Positions 1 to 9,765 of a stretch of 64,000 nt of DNA are shown here, one piece after another. Positions within the stretch are counted from its first letter, which is position 1. Every line of letters begins with the position of its first letter. This DNA is from CAYZQH01 sp050300015 (GTDB taxonomy: Bacteria > Pseudomonadota > Gammaproteobacteria > Pseudomonadales > Cellvibrionaceae), in the NCBI GenBank assembly GCA_050300015.1, contig JBNKWZ010000021.1, forward strand, positions 62,001 to 126,000. Direction: 5' to 3'. The notes below the pieces were generated by a model that saw nothing but the letters and a program-made list of their open reading frames with translations, made no database searches and was not told where the DNA came from. The position numbers were made by a program, and so were the translations under genes.

Positions 1-265
1 GAGCAAAGTGCTCGCTCAAGCGCTCAAACCCAATAGATTGACTGTGGAATTGCGTCAGCCAGCTGGCGAAGGGGAATTCCGCCCTATCCTCGGAAAAACG
101 ACCATATTCCTTACCCGCACGCCGTAGAACACTTGTTTTCATATCGCGAAACAGCGATTCGTGGAGCCCATCGCCTGGCCACAAAGACGTGGCAATTCTG
201 ACTTTTGGGCTGTCTGAGGGTGAGGCACGGGTGATGCGGTGCGCGATAATCGCTTCGATGGGCAT
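1..265 (-). CDS. yejK: YejK/NdpA-family nucleoid-associated protein (5' part only)
   Basis: The minus strand is open from an ATG at 265 to the window edge, giving the first 88 residues. The start reads MPIEAIIAHRI. Further on come a 'LFRDM' stretch and a 'KEYGRFSED' stretch, which match the E. coli YejK pattern (L-RD, then SAKNKAYGLFSEES). YejK is an abundant nucleoid-associated protein of unknown precise role, usually about 335 residues, so roughly three quarters of the gene lies outside the window. No good ribosome-binding site is seen; the AGGAGG next to the start is on the wrong strand. The family call rests on a short N-terminal match. Confidence 0.65.
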   Translation of the reverse strand, partial: MPIEAIIAHRITRASPSDSPKVRIATSLWPGDGLHESLFRDMKTSVLRRAGKEYGRFSEDRAEFPFASWLTQFHSQSIGFERLSEHFA

Positions 266-538
266 AGGAGGCTTCTGTCGTCTAAAAGGTGCGATTATAC
301 CTATTTCTTTACGAGGCTCTGAACTTACGTCCTAGGGAACCTCTGTGGAGCTTCTGTTTGGGGGGTAGCTCATGAGACGCTCAGCCGCAGAACTGGCCCC
401 TCTCACGCCTATAGCGCTGGCGACATACAGGGGTGCGAGGAGCCACATGCCAAAGGTGTTGCGCTAACAAGCGCAACCATCGGGCCCAGTTGAGGCGTCG
501 TTTGACTGCGCGGCTTTGCATCCATCAGAGGCTTGTTA
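266..538. other. Intergenic region between yejK and the symporter gene
   Basis: No convincing gene is seen. A short perfect hairpin (GTTGCGC, 6-base loop, GCGCAAC) lies at 458-477, about 60 bases beyond the stop of the minus-strand symporter gene. It has no T tract on either strand, so I do not call it a terminator. The yejK promoter should lie in the part next to 265 but was not resolved. Confidence 0.4.
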
Positions 539-2165
539 TCACCAAAAGCGCACATAAATGGCAACCAGTATGCTCATGATGATAACGGTATGGATGATGT
601 CCCATTTGCTGATACTTTCGCGAATGTCTTTGCGAGTTTGTGCGGGTAAAGTTTGATAGGTTAGTCCTTCCAATTGATCTTCAGACGCGGGCTTGGTGAA
701 AAAGCTGACAATAACCACTATGGTTGCAATGGCAAAAAACAAACTGGAGCAATAGTACAGCCAGTTCATGTGTACCAGGGGGTAGAGCCAGCTGCCTTCG
801 GTGATGACATCGGAGAAAATTTGCAGTACCAGGCGAAACATTCCCATGATGAAACCTGCAACCAGTCCCACGTAGCCTGCCGCGGGTGTTATACGCTTTG
901 AAAAAATGCCAAATAGAAATACAACGGCAATCGATGGGGCGATCAGAGATTGCACCAACTGCAGATATTGATATAGAACATCGGCCACCAGTTCCATAAT
1001 TGGTATCCAGAGTACACCCAAAATGACTACGGTGATGGTGGCCCAGCGCCCGACACTCAGTAGCTTTTTCTCGCTGGCTTCAGGGTGAATACGTTTGTAA
1101 AAATCAATCGTAAATAGCGTGGCCGAAGAATTAAACAGAGAAGCCAAAGACCTCATTAACGCGGCCACAAGGCCACCGACCACAATGCCCTTAATGCTGG
1201 AGGGCAGCAGAGTTGACACCAGTGTTGCGAAGGCTTGATCCGGCGAGTCTAGATTAATGATGCCTTTTTCATGCAGTGCGAAGGCAATGAGACCCGGGAA
1301 TAAAAAGATAAAGACCGGTAAGAGTTTTAGGTAGCCGGCAAAAATGGCGCCGCGCCGCTTGAATACCTTTGGCACTTAGCACTCGTTGAACAATATACTG
1401 ATCGGTGTTCCAGTACCAAAATCCAATGATGATCGAGCCCATTAATATGCCGGGCCAGGGAAAATCTGGGTCTGACATCGGACGAATTAAATGCATTTGT
1501 TCGCCATTGATACGCTCTAATTCCGCAAAGCCACCAACGGCGTCGAGACCTGTGACCAGTATCACCAGTGACCCGATAATTAAAACAGGCGTTTGCAAAA
1601 CAGAAGTCCATAGTACGGCTTTCATGCCACCTAAGACCGTATAAAGCCCCGTGACGACTACCAAGCCAACTGCAGCAACCCAGAAGAAATCGACTCCCCA
1701 AAGCGTATCGACGCCCAAGATGGTTTGGAGCACAATACCGCCTGCATATACCGTCACTGATACTTTTGTTAACACGTAACTGATCAAAGAGACAACAGAT
1801 AAAAACGTTCTCGAAGCGGAGTTATAACGTTTTTCAACGAACTCGGGCATGGTGTAAATGCCGTTGGACCAATATAGCGGCACCATTAACCAGCCTAGGA
1901 TTAAAATATTCCACGATTGCAACTCCCAGTGTGCCATTGCAATACCGGTTTGTGCGCCGGCACCGGAAAGTCCCACCAGGTGCTCGGATCCAATATTGGA
2001 TGCGAATATGGATGAGCCGATGACCAGCCAACCTGCATTGCGACCCGCAAGAAAATAATCGGAGGTGTTGTCCTCTGTCTGCCGTAAAGACCAAACAATC
2101 GTCGCCAGTAAAAGCAGAAAAAAGCCTAGTAATACCCAGTAATCCAAGGTGCTGAATTCGATCAT
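539..2165 (-). pseudogene. SGLT-like sodium/sugar symporter (SSS family), frameshifted
   Basis: Two overlapping minus-strand frames together encode one ~540-residue solute:sodium symporter, the normal family length. The first part (2165 to ~1350) carries the family start, the DYFLAGR segment, the ASNIGSEH-VGL sugar/sodium-site region of the SLC5/SGLT subgroup, GIYTMPEFVEKRY and the DQYIVQRVLSAK segment. The second part (~1358 to 539) resumes with RRGAIFAGYLKLLP and the remaining membrane helices. The break is in a GC-rich repeat (about 1345-1358) where the expected AARRGAIFAG run changes frame. Either the gene is inactive or this is a sequencing error in a GC-rich slip site. It is divergent from a FadR-type regulator, which may control it. 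The substrate is inferred to be a sugar. Confidence 0.75.
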
Positions 2166-2572
2166 GCCTGCGTCCTAAGTCAGATGGGTTGTTGAAAACC
2201 GTGTTTGATTCAATTGAATTGCATGAGAGGATTGTGGCTCACGCACAGTTTTCGTTATTTGTTATGGCAGGGTGTTTTGAGCAAAAACGACAAAATGAAA
2301 GGCGAAATTGTATTATATAAGCATTGAATTAACAGCTTTTTCGACGCTCAAAAATGAGGATTGAATCCGTTTTTGTATGGGCTTTGGCGGAAACTTGAGC
2401 GATTGTAAGGGGTGCGGATGCTTTCGGAACGTAAGTAAGCACTGGCACGTAATACCATCAGTCTGTCAGGTGTTAAACGTTGGCTCGGTGCGTGATACTA
2501 TATCTCCGTTATATTGCGTTGGGCCCAACTTGGCTGGCTCGACATGTCTTACACTTTTCTTGTAGTAATGCC
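2166..2572. promoter_or_regulatory. Divergent control region between symporter and GntR regulator
   Basis: About 400 bases separate the divergent symporter and regulator starts. The A+T-rich part around 2305-2335 includes a TATTATATAA run suited to a promoter -10. Promoters for both genes and the operator of the regulator should lie here, but no single operator palindrome could be chosen by eye. Confidence 0.35.
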
Positions 2573-3286
2573 ATGACCGTACTCGAAAGGAATTTTAACC
2601 TCTCTCAAAGAATGACACATGAGTTAGGTCGTGCCATTGTTTGTGGCGAATTTGACCCATCTGAGAGCTTACCGACTGAGGCAGAACTGTGTGCCAAATA
2701 TGGCATCAGCCGTACGGCCGTTAGAGAGGCCGTTAAGATGCTCTCGGCGAAAGGGTTGATCACTAGCCGCCCACGGCAGGGAATTCGCATATTGCCGGAA
2801 GAAGATTGGAATATCTTTGATTCTGATTTGTTGCAGTGGTCTTTGGAGGGCAAGCCTTCACTTAAGGTATTAAAGGAATTCGCGCAAATGCGGATCGCCA
2901 TAGAACCCGAGGCAGCGGCTCTGGGCGCTCGTTTTGCACGCCCAGAGCGTGTGGCCTTCATTGGTGATGCATTGGATCGTATGCGGGCTGCGGGTGAAAA
3001 TCACGAGGCCGCCTTGGTTGCGGACATCGATTTTCATATTGGTATATTGTATTCGAGCGAAAACCGCTTTTTTATTCGTATGCGGGATTTTGTTCGTACG
3101 GCCTTAAATGCCAGTATTCGGCATACTTCCACGGTAAAGGCTGACCAGACTGCGGTGATCGAGGAGCATGCACAGGTTTACAATGCGATCGCCTCCGGTA
3201 ACGACGAAGGCGCCAAAAGGGCTATGTTGGCACTGATTGAGGAAGCGCTTGGCTTTATTAATCAGGCTTTAGAGGCTTCTCGCTAA
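2573..3286 (+). CDS. FadR-subfamily GntR transcriptional regulator (FCD domain)
   Basis: A ~237-residue regulator. The N-terminal ~70 residues are a winged helix with the GntR pattern: LPTEAELCAKYGISRTAVREA, then a KGLITSRPRQG wing. The C-terminal part is an all-helical FCD effector domain, with DIDFHIGI and EEH-QVYNAI as likely metal/ligand positions. The open frame extends upstream, but the ATG at 2573 fits the usual GntR start just before the helix. FCD regulators of the DgoR type sense sugar acids, and this gene is divergent from a sugar symporter, so autoregulation and control of the symporter are likely. That link is inference. Confidence 0.85.
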   Translation: MTVLERNFNLSQRMTHELGRAIVCGEFDPSESLPTEAELCAKYGISRTAVREAVKMLSAKGLITSRPRQGIRILPEEDWNIFDSDLLQWSLEGKPSLKVLKEFAQMRIAIEPEAAALGARFARPERVAFIGDALDRMRAAGENHEAALVADIDFHIGILYSSENRFFIRMRDFVRTALNASIRHTSTVKADQTAVIEEHAQVYNAIASGNDEGAKRAMLALIEEALGFINQALEASR

Positions 3287-3419
3287 CCTCGAATCGGGTT
3301 CAGGTTTGGAACGCTCGCCTTCCAAGGGATTAGTAATACCCTTGGTGGCTTAATTCGCCTACAATATACTCAGTATGATGCTTCCATCCGCGACCAACCC
3401 CGACTAAGGCCAAACTCTC

Positions 3420-5828
3420 TTGAGAAAACCCAAAAAGCCCGTTTTAGATCCCTATGCCAAGCGTGAGGCAAAAAATTACGCCAACCCCATTCCCAGCCGC
3501 GAATTTATCCTCGAGTTACTTGATACGTCTAGTGGTCCAATGACTTTAAGTCAGATCATTGAGTCCTTGGCATTGCAGGAGGACGAGCAGTGGGAGGCTT
3601 TGCGTCGTCGCATGAACGCCATGGAGCGAGATGGCCAGGTGGTGCGAAATAGGCGGGGCGAGTTTGGCAAAATCGACAAGATGGACTTGGTAAGGGCACG
3701 GGTTCAGGGGCACCGAGACGGCTATGGGTTTGCGATTCCTGCGGAAGGCGGGGACGACTTTTATCTGTCCAATCGACAGATGCGCAAAGTATTTGATGGT
3801 GATGAGGTGTTGGTGCGTCATGCCAATACGGGGTTTAGGGGCCGCAAAGAGGGGGCCATTGTCGAGGTATTAACGCGTAATACTTGCCAGTTGGTTGGAC
3901 GCTTGGTTGTGGAAAATGGGGTCACCCTGGTACACCCTGACAATCCTCGCATTATTCAGAATATTGCTATTTTACCGGGGGAGACATTCAATGCCGAGGC
4001 GGGACAGTGGGTGGTTGTCGAAATTGTAGATTACCCCTCACGCAGTGGCCTTCCTACGGGCAAAGTACTCGAGGTATTGGGGGATCACTTGGCACCGGGT
4101 ATGGAAATCGATGTGGCCATCCGCACTCATGGGGTGCCGCATGAGTGGCCAGTAGAAGTTCTCGACCTGGCGAAGACGTTTTCACCAACCGTACCCGACA
4201 AAGATAAAAAGACCCGAGTGGACCTGAGGCAGTTGCCACTGGTAACCATCGATGGCGAGGATGCGCGGGACTTTGACGACGCGGTCTATTGTGAACCGAA
4301 GGCGTCGGGCGGGTGGCGGTTATATGTCGCGATTGCCGATGTGTCTCACTACGTTCAAGTTGGTGATGCTTTAGATCGGGAGGCTACGGTTCGAGGCAAT
4401 TCAGTGTATTTTCCTGATTATGTGGTACCTATGCTACCGGAGGCCTTGTCGAACGGACTTTGTTCTCTGAATCCTGCCGTGGATCGGTTGTGTATGGTGT
4501 GTGAAATGACCATTAGTGCGCGTGGTAAGGTCAGTGGGTTCAAGTTTTATGAAGGTGTCATGCATTCTCACGCACGGTTTACCTACACCCAGGTGGGACA
4601 GATATTGGCAGAGCGCGGGCAAAAACGCAGCGGCATACGGAAGCAGTTTCACCAACTTACGCCACACCTGGACTGCCTTCAGGACCTTTATACCGTGTTG
4701 CTCGCGGCACGCAAGAAGCGGGGGGCGATTGAATTTGAAACCCAAGAAACACGTATTCTGTTCGACGATGAGCGAAAAATTCAGCAAATTGTCCCGGTGG
4801 TTCGCAACGATGCACACAAGCTGATTGAAGAGTGCATGTTGGCGGCCAACGTGTGTGCGGCCAATTTTTTAGAAAAGCACGAACTGCCGGCCTTGTACCG
4901 TGTACATGAGTCACCTAAGGAACAAAAATTAGAATTGTTGAAGGCGTTTTTGGCGGGCCTTGGGTTGCCGTTTCCGGCAAAGGTGCGAGTAACGCCGCAG
5001 CTTTATCAGTCGGTATTGGCGTCGGTGAAGGGTAGGCCGGATGCCAACATCATTCAAACGGTTATGTTACGAAGTATGAATCAAGCGGTTTATCAACCAG
5101 AGAACCGCGGGCACTTTGGTTTAGCCTACGAAGCCTATGCACATTTTACATCTCCCATTCGCCGCTACCCGGATTTACTCGTGCATCGTGCCATCCGTTC
5201 CGTGATTCGGTCAAATAGTGAGTCCAAACACGTAGAGCGAGTACCCAGGGTTCGCAATATTGCAAAAAAGCGGATCTATCCTTATTCGTTAGAAGACATG
5301 TTGGCTTTGGGAGAGCAGTGCTCTTTAACTGAGCGGCGCGCAGATGATGCTACTCGAGATGTAATCAGCTGGTTAAAGTGTGAATATCTGCGCACGCATG
5401 TGGGAGAGGTGTTTAAGGGAGTGGTGTCTTCCGTTACCTCATTTGGGCTTTTTGTTGAGCTCAATGACATTTACATTGAAGGCTTGGTACACATCACCGC
5501 GTTACCGAAGGATTATTATCACCACGAGGCGGCCCATCATGTTTTGGTTGGCGAGCGCAGTCAGCGAGAGTTTGCGCTGGGTGATTCTATTACGGTGCAA
5601 GTCGCTAGAGTTGATCTGGATGAACGAAAAATTGATTTTGATTGGGTGGCTGATGGTGATGGACCCAATCGGAAGCGTAAGAAAAAAGGTAAGTCCCCTG
5701 TGGCTTCGAAGAAACGTAGCGGAGGCAAGGCGACTAAAGCTAAAGTCAAAGGGCCAGGCAAAGCCGATGGCACAAAAAGCCAATCCAAACGACCTTCAAG
5801 CCGGCGCAATAAAACACGTAAACCCTAA
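3420..5828 (+). CDS. rnr: Ribonuclease R
   Basis: This is a 3'-to-5' exoribonuclease that degrades structured RNA, including rRNA and mRNA fragments. The 802 residues match E. coli RNase R along the whole length: an N-terminal helix-turn-helix and cold-shock domains, the RNB catalytic domain with IDGEDARDFDD (Asp278, Asp284, Asp286 and Asp287, exactly six beyond the E. coli numbering), the HFTSPIRRYPDL motif, an S1 domain from ~661, and a Lys/Arg-rich tail from ~750. The start is TTG at 3420: an in-frame stop lies at 3405-3407 and no ATG follows until the conserved region has begun. rlmB follows after 52 bases, the common rnr-rlmB pairing. Confidence 0.97.
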   Translation: MRKPKKPVLDPYAKREAKNYANPIPSREFILELLDTSSGPMTLSQIIESLALQEDEQWEALRRRMNAMERDGQVVRNRRGEFGKIDKMDLVRARVQGHRDGYGFAIPAEGGDDFYLSNRQMRKVFDGDEVLVRHANTGFRGRKEGAIVEVLTRNTCQLVGRLVVENGVTLVHPDNPRIIQNIAILPGETFNAEAGQWVVVEIVDYPSRSGLPTGKVLEVLGDHLAPGMEIDVAIRTHGVPHEWPVEVLDLAKTFSPTVPDKDKKTRVDLRQLPLVTIDGEDARDFDDAVYCEPKASGGWRLYVAIADVSHYVQVGDALDREATVRGNSVYFPDYVVPMLPEALSNGLCSLNPAVDRLCMVCEMTISARGKVSGFKFYEGVMHSHARFTYTQVGQILAERGQKRSGIRKQFHQLTPHLDCLQDLYTVLLAARKKRGAIEFETQETRILFDDERKIQQIVPVVRNDAHKLIEECMLAANVCAANFLEKHELPALYRVHESPKEQKLELLKAFLAGLGLPFPAKVRVTPQLYQSVLASVKGRPDANIIQTVMLRSMNQAVYQPENRGHFGLAYEAYAHFTSPIRRYPDLLVHRAIRSVIRSNSESKHVERVPRVRNIAKKRIYPYSLEDMLALGEQCSLTERRADDATRDVISWLKCEYLRTHVGEVFKGVVSSVTSFGLFVELNDIYIEGLVHITALPKDYYHHEAAHHVLVGERSQREFALGDSITVQVARVDLDERKIDFDWVADGDGPNRKRKKKGKSPVASKKRSGGKATKAKVKGPGKADGTKSQSKRPSSRRNKTRKP

Positions 5829-5880
5829 TAAGCCCGCGGTGACATTGGGTGCCTAAGTCTAAAATAATTCGAGAGTTTCT

Positions 5881-6615
5881 GTGAGCCAAGAAATTGTGTA
5901 CGGGTTGCATGCGACCCAATCTCTGTTAAAAAGCGCGCCACAGCGCATCATGTCCTTGTGGGTATTACAGGGGCGAGATGATCGCCGAGTGCAAAAAATT
6001 ATGGAGCTTGCTAAGTCGCAGGGTATTGCGGTTCAGTTTAAGTCACGCAAAGCTCTCGACGCCCAATGCGAGGGAAACCACCAAGGGGTTTTGGCCCTGG
6101 CCAAACCGGGTGAAATTCACGATGAGGTTTATTTGTATCAAATGATCGAGGCAATGGAGGCTGTGCCCTTCCTGCTGATCTTGGATGGCGTGACAGACCC
6201 TCATAATTTGGGCGCCTGCTTGCGCTCTGCTGATGCTGCTGGGGTGCACGCTGTGGTGGTGCCGAAGGACAACTCCGCGGGTTTAACGGAGGTGGCCAGA
6301 AAGGTTGCTTGCGGGGCTGCGGATTCTGTACCTTTAATTCCGGTCACCAATTTGGCAAGAAGCCTAAAGCGGCTGCAGGAGCTGGGTGTTTGGTTGGTGG
6401 GAACCTCTGGTGATGCTTCGATGTCTCTGTACGATGCACCATTGACAGGGCCTCTGGCGGTGGTGATGGGGGCTGAGGGCAGTGGTATGCGTAGGCTTAC
6501 CACGGAAACCTGTGATCACCTCATGAAAATTCCCATGGCGGGTCACGTAAGTAGTCTCAATGTGTCCGTGGCAACGGGTGTGTGTTTGTTTGAAGCCGTG
6601 CGGCAGCGCATGTAA
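5881..6615 (+). CDS. rlmB: 23S rRNA (guanosine-2251-2'-O)-methyltransferase RlmB
   Basis: A SpoU-class SPOUT enzyme that methylates the ribose of G2251 in the 23S rRNA P loop. It has 244 residues (E. coli 243) and starts with GTG. The N-terminal ~75 residues are the rRNA-binding substrate domain (YGLHATQSLL). The knotted catalytic domain has all three motifs: DPHNLGACLRSA (Asn109), VMGAEGSGMRRLT, and IPMAGHVSSLNVSVA (Asn227). It is probably co-transcribed with rnr. Confidence 0.97.
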   Translation: MSQEIVYGLHATQSLLKSAPQRIMSLWVLQGRDDRRVQKIMELAKSQGIAVQFKSRKALDAQCEGNHQGVLALAKPGEIHDEVYLYQMIEAMEAVPFLLILDGVTDPHNLGACLRSADAAGVHAVVVPKDNSAGLTEVARKVACGAADSVPLIPVTNLARSLKRLQELGVWLVGTSGDASMSLYDAPLTGPLAVVMGAEGSGMRRLTTETCDHLMKIPMAGHVSSLNVSVATGVCLFEAVRQRM

Positions 6616-6685
6616 AAGGTTTTAATTTCTGACCACAGGTGGTGGTAATATTGGGGTTTAACAACCGCATTAGTTGGGTGTCAAC

Positions 6686-6961
6686 ATGAAGCGATGGATG
6701 ATGTTACTTTTAACGCTAGCACCTCTAGCGTCCACTTGGGCTCAGGACAATCGACAGTATTGTGAAGAGATGTACCCTGCGGACAGCTATGAAGTCAGCG
6801 AGCGAACTCAGTACGTGAATGAGTGTTTAACGTCCTTGGGAGATGCTCCAGCGACTGCCGATGAAGAGGGGTATTACGATGGCACGGTGGAAGATTTTGT
6901 AGAAACCCTCCCAGAGGAAACTGACGGCGACGGCCAAGAAGACACTTACACCACCGAATGA
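6686..6961 (+). CDS. Small acidic secreted protein
   Basis: A 91-residue protein with a clear signal peptide (MKRWMMLLLTLAPLASTWA, cleavage before QDN). The mature part has two cysteines (…YC… and …EC…) that could form a disulfide, then an Asp/Glu-rich tail. The ATG at 6686 is chosen over an in-frame TTG four codons upstream because it begins the signal peptide properly. It follows rlmB by 70 bases and converges with the next gene. I do not recognise a family; the function is unknown. Confidence 0.7.
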   Translation: MKRWMMLLLTLAPLASTWAQDNRQYCEEMYPADSYEVSERTQYVNECLTSLGDAPATADEEGYYDGTVEDFVETLPEETDGDGQEDTYTTE

Positions 6962-6979
6962 CTGGGTGTTGAATTAGGG

Positions 6980-8176
6980 TTACATGGTTACGCCCGAGGC
7001 GTGTTGAGTGAGAAAGCCTCGTATGATTTTAACCGTACTCTGTGGATGGGTCGTAAGGTCGGTACTGTAAATACCTCTCTTAACATAGTTTTGATACCCG
7101 TGTTTCTTGGCCGCCGTTTGCCTTAATAAAACTGAAGGCTCGTCTATAGCGGATTTAATAAAGAGATCTAGCGTCGGTAGGGCCGATGTTCCCATCAATT
7201 CGTGAGCCGCTGGCGCGCCTGAGGGCGTTTGGAGGTTTATGAGTACCACAGCCTGAAAGGGCCGTTCAATGACGGCTGTTTGGTTTTGTTTTTCAATGCT
7301 TTTGGTTGGCACGGGGTTATTGCTTGCCTGATTGATAAAGGCAAGTGCGGTGTAGGCGTTGATGCCAACACCGACCAAAGCTACGTTGAACTGGCTGTTC
7401 TCATTTAAGTAGCCGAGCCCAGCAGAAATGGCGTCGTTTACAAGGGCTTGGTACTCGCCCCTACCTTTAGGAGCCTCGGCGGGAGGTCTTGCCTCACCGT
7501 TGGATCTTCCTTCGGGAGGGGGATTGTCGGTAATTGTTGATTCGGTATCATCAAATACCACTTGGGTTTCATCCCCTTTTTCGAGGGGAGCAGATTTTGT
7601 TTCTTCTGGATTTTGATTGGAGGTAGGTTTGGGCGCCGCACTTCGTTTGGGTGGGCGAGACCGGAATTGCTCGGGAAGGTGAAGAGACAGTACGACCCAA
7701 CCATGCCTGGGTAAGGTGTTTTGAAGGTTGTTGAGTATCGCCGACTCTGTTGGGATTTGACCGGGTTCGGCGAGTACGAGGAGCGCCCCTTTGGGCGCGC
7801 CACTGAGATCTTCCGCCCAAAAGGCGATTACCTCTGAGTCTTTGATGGGTAGACGTATCGGTGTTGGTTGGATCACCTCCAGCAACAAAAGGGAGCGTTC
7901 ATCTTGGGCGATTTCGCTCAAAGAATGTATCACGCGATCTGAAGGCTTTGGCGGTGCGCGATCTTCTTCGGCTGGATTTGAGGCGGTGTTGTCGTCGAAT
8001 ACGACCTGAGTTTCGTCGATGGTTGACGGATTCGCCGCGAAAGCTTTGGTGGGAAACAGGATTGAGTTAGGCGCGATCAAGCAAGACGCGATTAGACAAA
8101 TTAGGTAAAAAGTGCCGAAGAATTTTACGGTTATTGTATTAAATCGGTAAAATTGCCGGTTTTGGGTTCTAGCCAT
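6980..8176 (-). CDS. DUF3530-like alpha/beta-hydrolase-fold exported protein
   Basis: About 398 residues counted from the ATG at 8176; a TTG at 8215 is an alternative. After a long N-terminal leader ending near AFAANP comes a domain with the DUF3530 layout: 'GALLVLAEPGQ-P', then 'LPRHGWVVLSLHLPE', an N-proximal alpha/beta hydrolase fold lacking an obvious GxSxG serine. A Pro/Glu/Lys-rich insert interrupts the fold. The nine-residue motif DETQVVFDD occurs twice, at ~54-62 and ~202-210, each time at the edge of a low-complexity stretch. The gene is convergent with the small secreted protein gene and divergent from rpe. The enzyme activity is unknown. Confidence 0.65.
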   Translation of the reverse strand: MARTQNRQFYRFNTITVKFFGTFYLICLIASCLIAPNSILFPTKAFAANPSTIDETQVVFDDNTASNPAEEDRAPPKPSDRVIHSLSEIAQDERSLLLLEVIQPTPIRLPIKDSEVIAFWAEDLSGAPKGALLVLAEPGQIPTESAILNNLQNTLPRHGWVVLSLHLPEQFRSRPPKRSAAPKPTSNQNPEETKSAPLEKGDETQVVFDDTESTITDNPPPEGRSNGEARPPAEAPKGRGEYQALVNDAISAGLGYLNENSQFNVALVGVGINAYTALAFINQASNNPVPTKSIEKQNQTAVIERPFQAVVLINLQTPSGAPAAHELMGTSALPTLDLFIKSAIDEPSVLLRQTAAKKHGYQNYVKRGIYSTDLTTHPQSTVKIIRGFLTQHASGVTM

Positions 8177-8241
8177 ATTCAGTACAATGCCGAGAGAGAC
8201 TTTTAATAAACTCAATTAAGCTTGGTGCTAAGGCATTGATT

Positions 8242-8928
8242 ATGCAAGCTGCAAACGCTTATTGGATTGCACCTTCAATCCTCTCCGCTGATTTCGCCAA
8301 ACTTGGAGCGGAAGTGGATTCGGTCCTGGCTGCTGGCGCTGACCTCATCCACTTTGATGTGATGGACAACCATTATGTCCCCAATATGACCGTTGGGCCC
8401 CTGGTTTGTAAGGCCTTGCGCGATTATGGCGTCTCCGCTCCCATAGATGTGCACTTAATGGTTGAGCCTGTGGACAGCTTAATCGAACAGTTTTTAGATG
8501 CGGGGGCCAGCTACATAAGCTTTCATCCTGATGCCACACGGCATGTTGACCGCTCCCTCGATCTCATCAAATCAGGCGGTGCAAAAGCGGGGTTGGTTCT
8601 CAATCCGGCAGAGCCACTCAACATTATTGAGCCGGTGCTGCACAAATTGGACATGTTATTGCTTATGACAGTGAATCCAGGGTTTGGTGGGCAGGCATTT
8701 ATCCCCTATGTACTGGATAAAGTCAAGGCGGCACGAGCGCTGATTGCCGAACGTGAGTTACCCACGCGCCTGGAGGTGGACGGCGGTGTGAAGCTCGATA
8801 ACATTGCTGAAATAGCGAGCGCCGGCGCGGATACCTTTGTGATGGGGTCGGCGATTTTTGGTCAGTGTGACTACAACGGTGTTTTGACGGAGATCAGAGC
8901 GCAACTGCAAGATGTCACCGGTCGATAG
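8242..8928 (+). CDS. rpe: Ribulose-phosphate 3-epimerase
   Basis: Interconverts D-ribulose 5-phosphate and D-xylulose 5-phosphate in the pentose phosphate pathway. A TIM barrel of 228 residues with the family signatures IAPSILSADFAKLG, HFDVMDNHYVPN, HLMVEP, MTVNPGFGGQ-F and the phosphate-binding LEVDGGV. The ATG at 8242 is preferred over a TTG six bases upstream because an AAGG lies at a proper distance. In Pseudomonas, rpe is followed by gph and trpE; here the polysaccharide locus follows instead and trpE lies 36 kb away. Confidence 0.97.
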   Translation: MQAANAYWIAPSILSADFAKLGAEVDSVLAAGADLIHFDVMDNHYVPNMTVGPLVCKALRDYGVSAPIDVHLMVEPVDSLIEQFLDAGASYISFHPDATRHVDRSLDLIKSGGAKAGLVLNPAEPLNIIEPVLHKLDMLLLMTVNPGFGGQAFIPYVLDKVKAARALIAERELPTRLEVDGGVKLDNIAEIASAGADTFVMGSAIFGQCDYNGVLTEIRAQLQDVTGR

Positions 8929-9070
8929 CTCGTTCCGACAACAACAAAAAATGCGTCGGTTTAAATATTATGCTCCAATAGATAATGAACTGGCTTTATC
9001 AATTAGCCCAGTATCAATGGGCTTTGAGACGATGGAAATCCACAATATGATAACAATTGAGGGGAGTAGG

Positions 9071-9691
9071 ATGAAGGGTATGGCGATGATAGTGGCTGTG
9101 ATGGCGACGCTGGTGTTGGCAATCAGTGGGTGTGCGGGGCCACAGTATTCCGGTAAAAAGCCAGAGCTTGTCCAAGAGGGTATTGCGGAGTACAAAATTG
9201 GGGTGGGAGACCAGCTTGCCGTCCAAGTCTGGAAAAGCCCTGAGCTCTCCGTTAATGTTCCAGTGCGCCCCGATGGCCGAATTTCAGTGCCATTGATTGG
9301 CGATGTGGTGGCGCAGGGCCAAACCACGATGGGTTTGTCTGCAGGTCTCACTGAAGGTTTTGAAAAATACGTGCGTAACCCTCAGGTTACCGTAATCGTT
9401 CTGAATCCCACCAGTGCAGATTTTTTGCGTCGAGTTAGGGTGACCGGTGCTGTGGCACAACCCTTGAGCGTTGCGCATCAGCAAGGTATGACGGTGATGG
9501 ATATTGTTCTGCTGGCCGGCGGATTAACCGAGTTTGCCAGTGCGAATAAAGCACGCTTGTATCGAAAAGTGGGCGATAAAGTGAATGTCTATCCCATTTA
9601 TTTAGATGCGATATTGAATAATGGTGACGTAGAAACTAACTATGTATTAGCGCCGTCGGATATTGTTACCGTGCCGGAGAGGAAGTTTTAA
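9071..9691 (+). CDS. Wza-like polysaccharide export lipoprotein
   Basis: A 206-residue outer-membrane lipoprotein of the polysaccharide export family. The signal peptide ends in a lipobox (LAISGC), then the PES domain (YKIGVGDQLAVQVWKSPELS, VRPDGRISVPLIGDV) and one SLBB-type domain (VRVTGAVAQPLSV). The start is the ATG at 9071 with GGGGAG five bases upstream; the frame is open further upstream but without a signal sequence. It is far shorter than E. coli Wza (379), as is usual for the exosortase-associated versions. First gene of a three-gene export operon. Confidence 0.92.
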   Translation: MKGMAMIVAVMATLVLAISGCAGPQYSGKKPELVQEGIAEYKIGVGDQLAVQVWKSPELSVNVPVRPDGRISVPLIGDVVAQGQTTMGLSAGLTEGFEKYVRNPQVTVIVLNPTSADFLRRVRVTGAVAQPLSVAHQQGMTVMDIVLLAGGLTEFASANKARLYRKVGDKVNVYPIYLDAILNNGDVETNYVLAPSDIVTVPERKF

Positions 9692-9765
9692 TTTTGGTTA
9701 GCGCTTCGCCAGGATCATAAGTTTCAAGTAGAACGCTAACACGTGTTGGGTTAGAGGAATTCAGT

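Noticed and set aside
458..477. Hairpin beyond the symporter gene as a terminator
   Set aside because: Stem of seven with no T-run on either strand.
2443..2458. TGGCACG sequence resembling a sigma-54 -24 box
   Set aside because: The -12 block at the required spacing (ACCAT) does not match.
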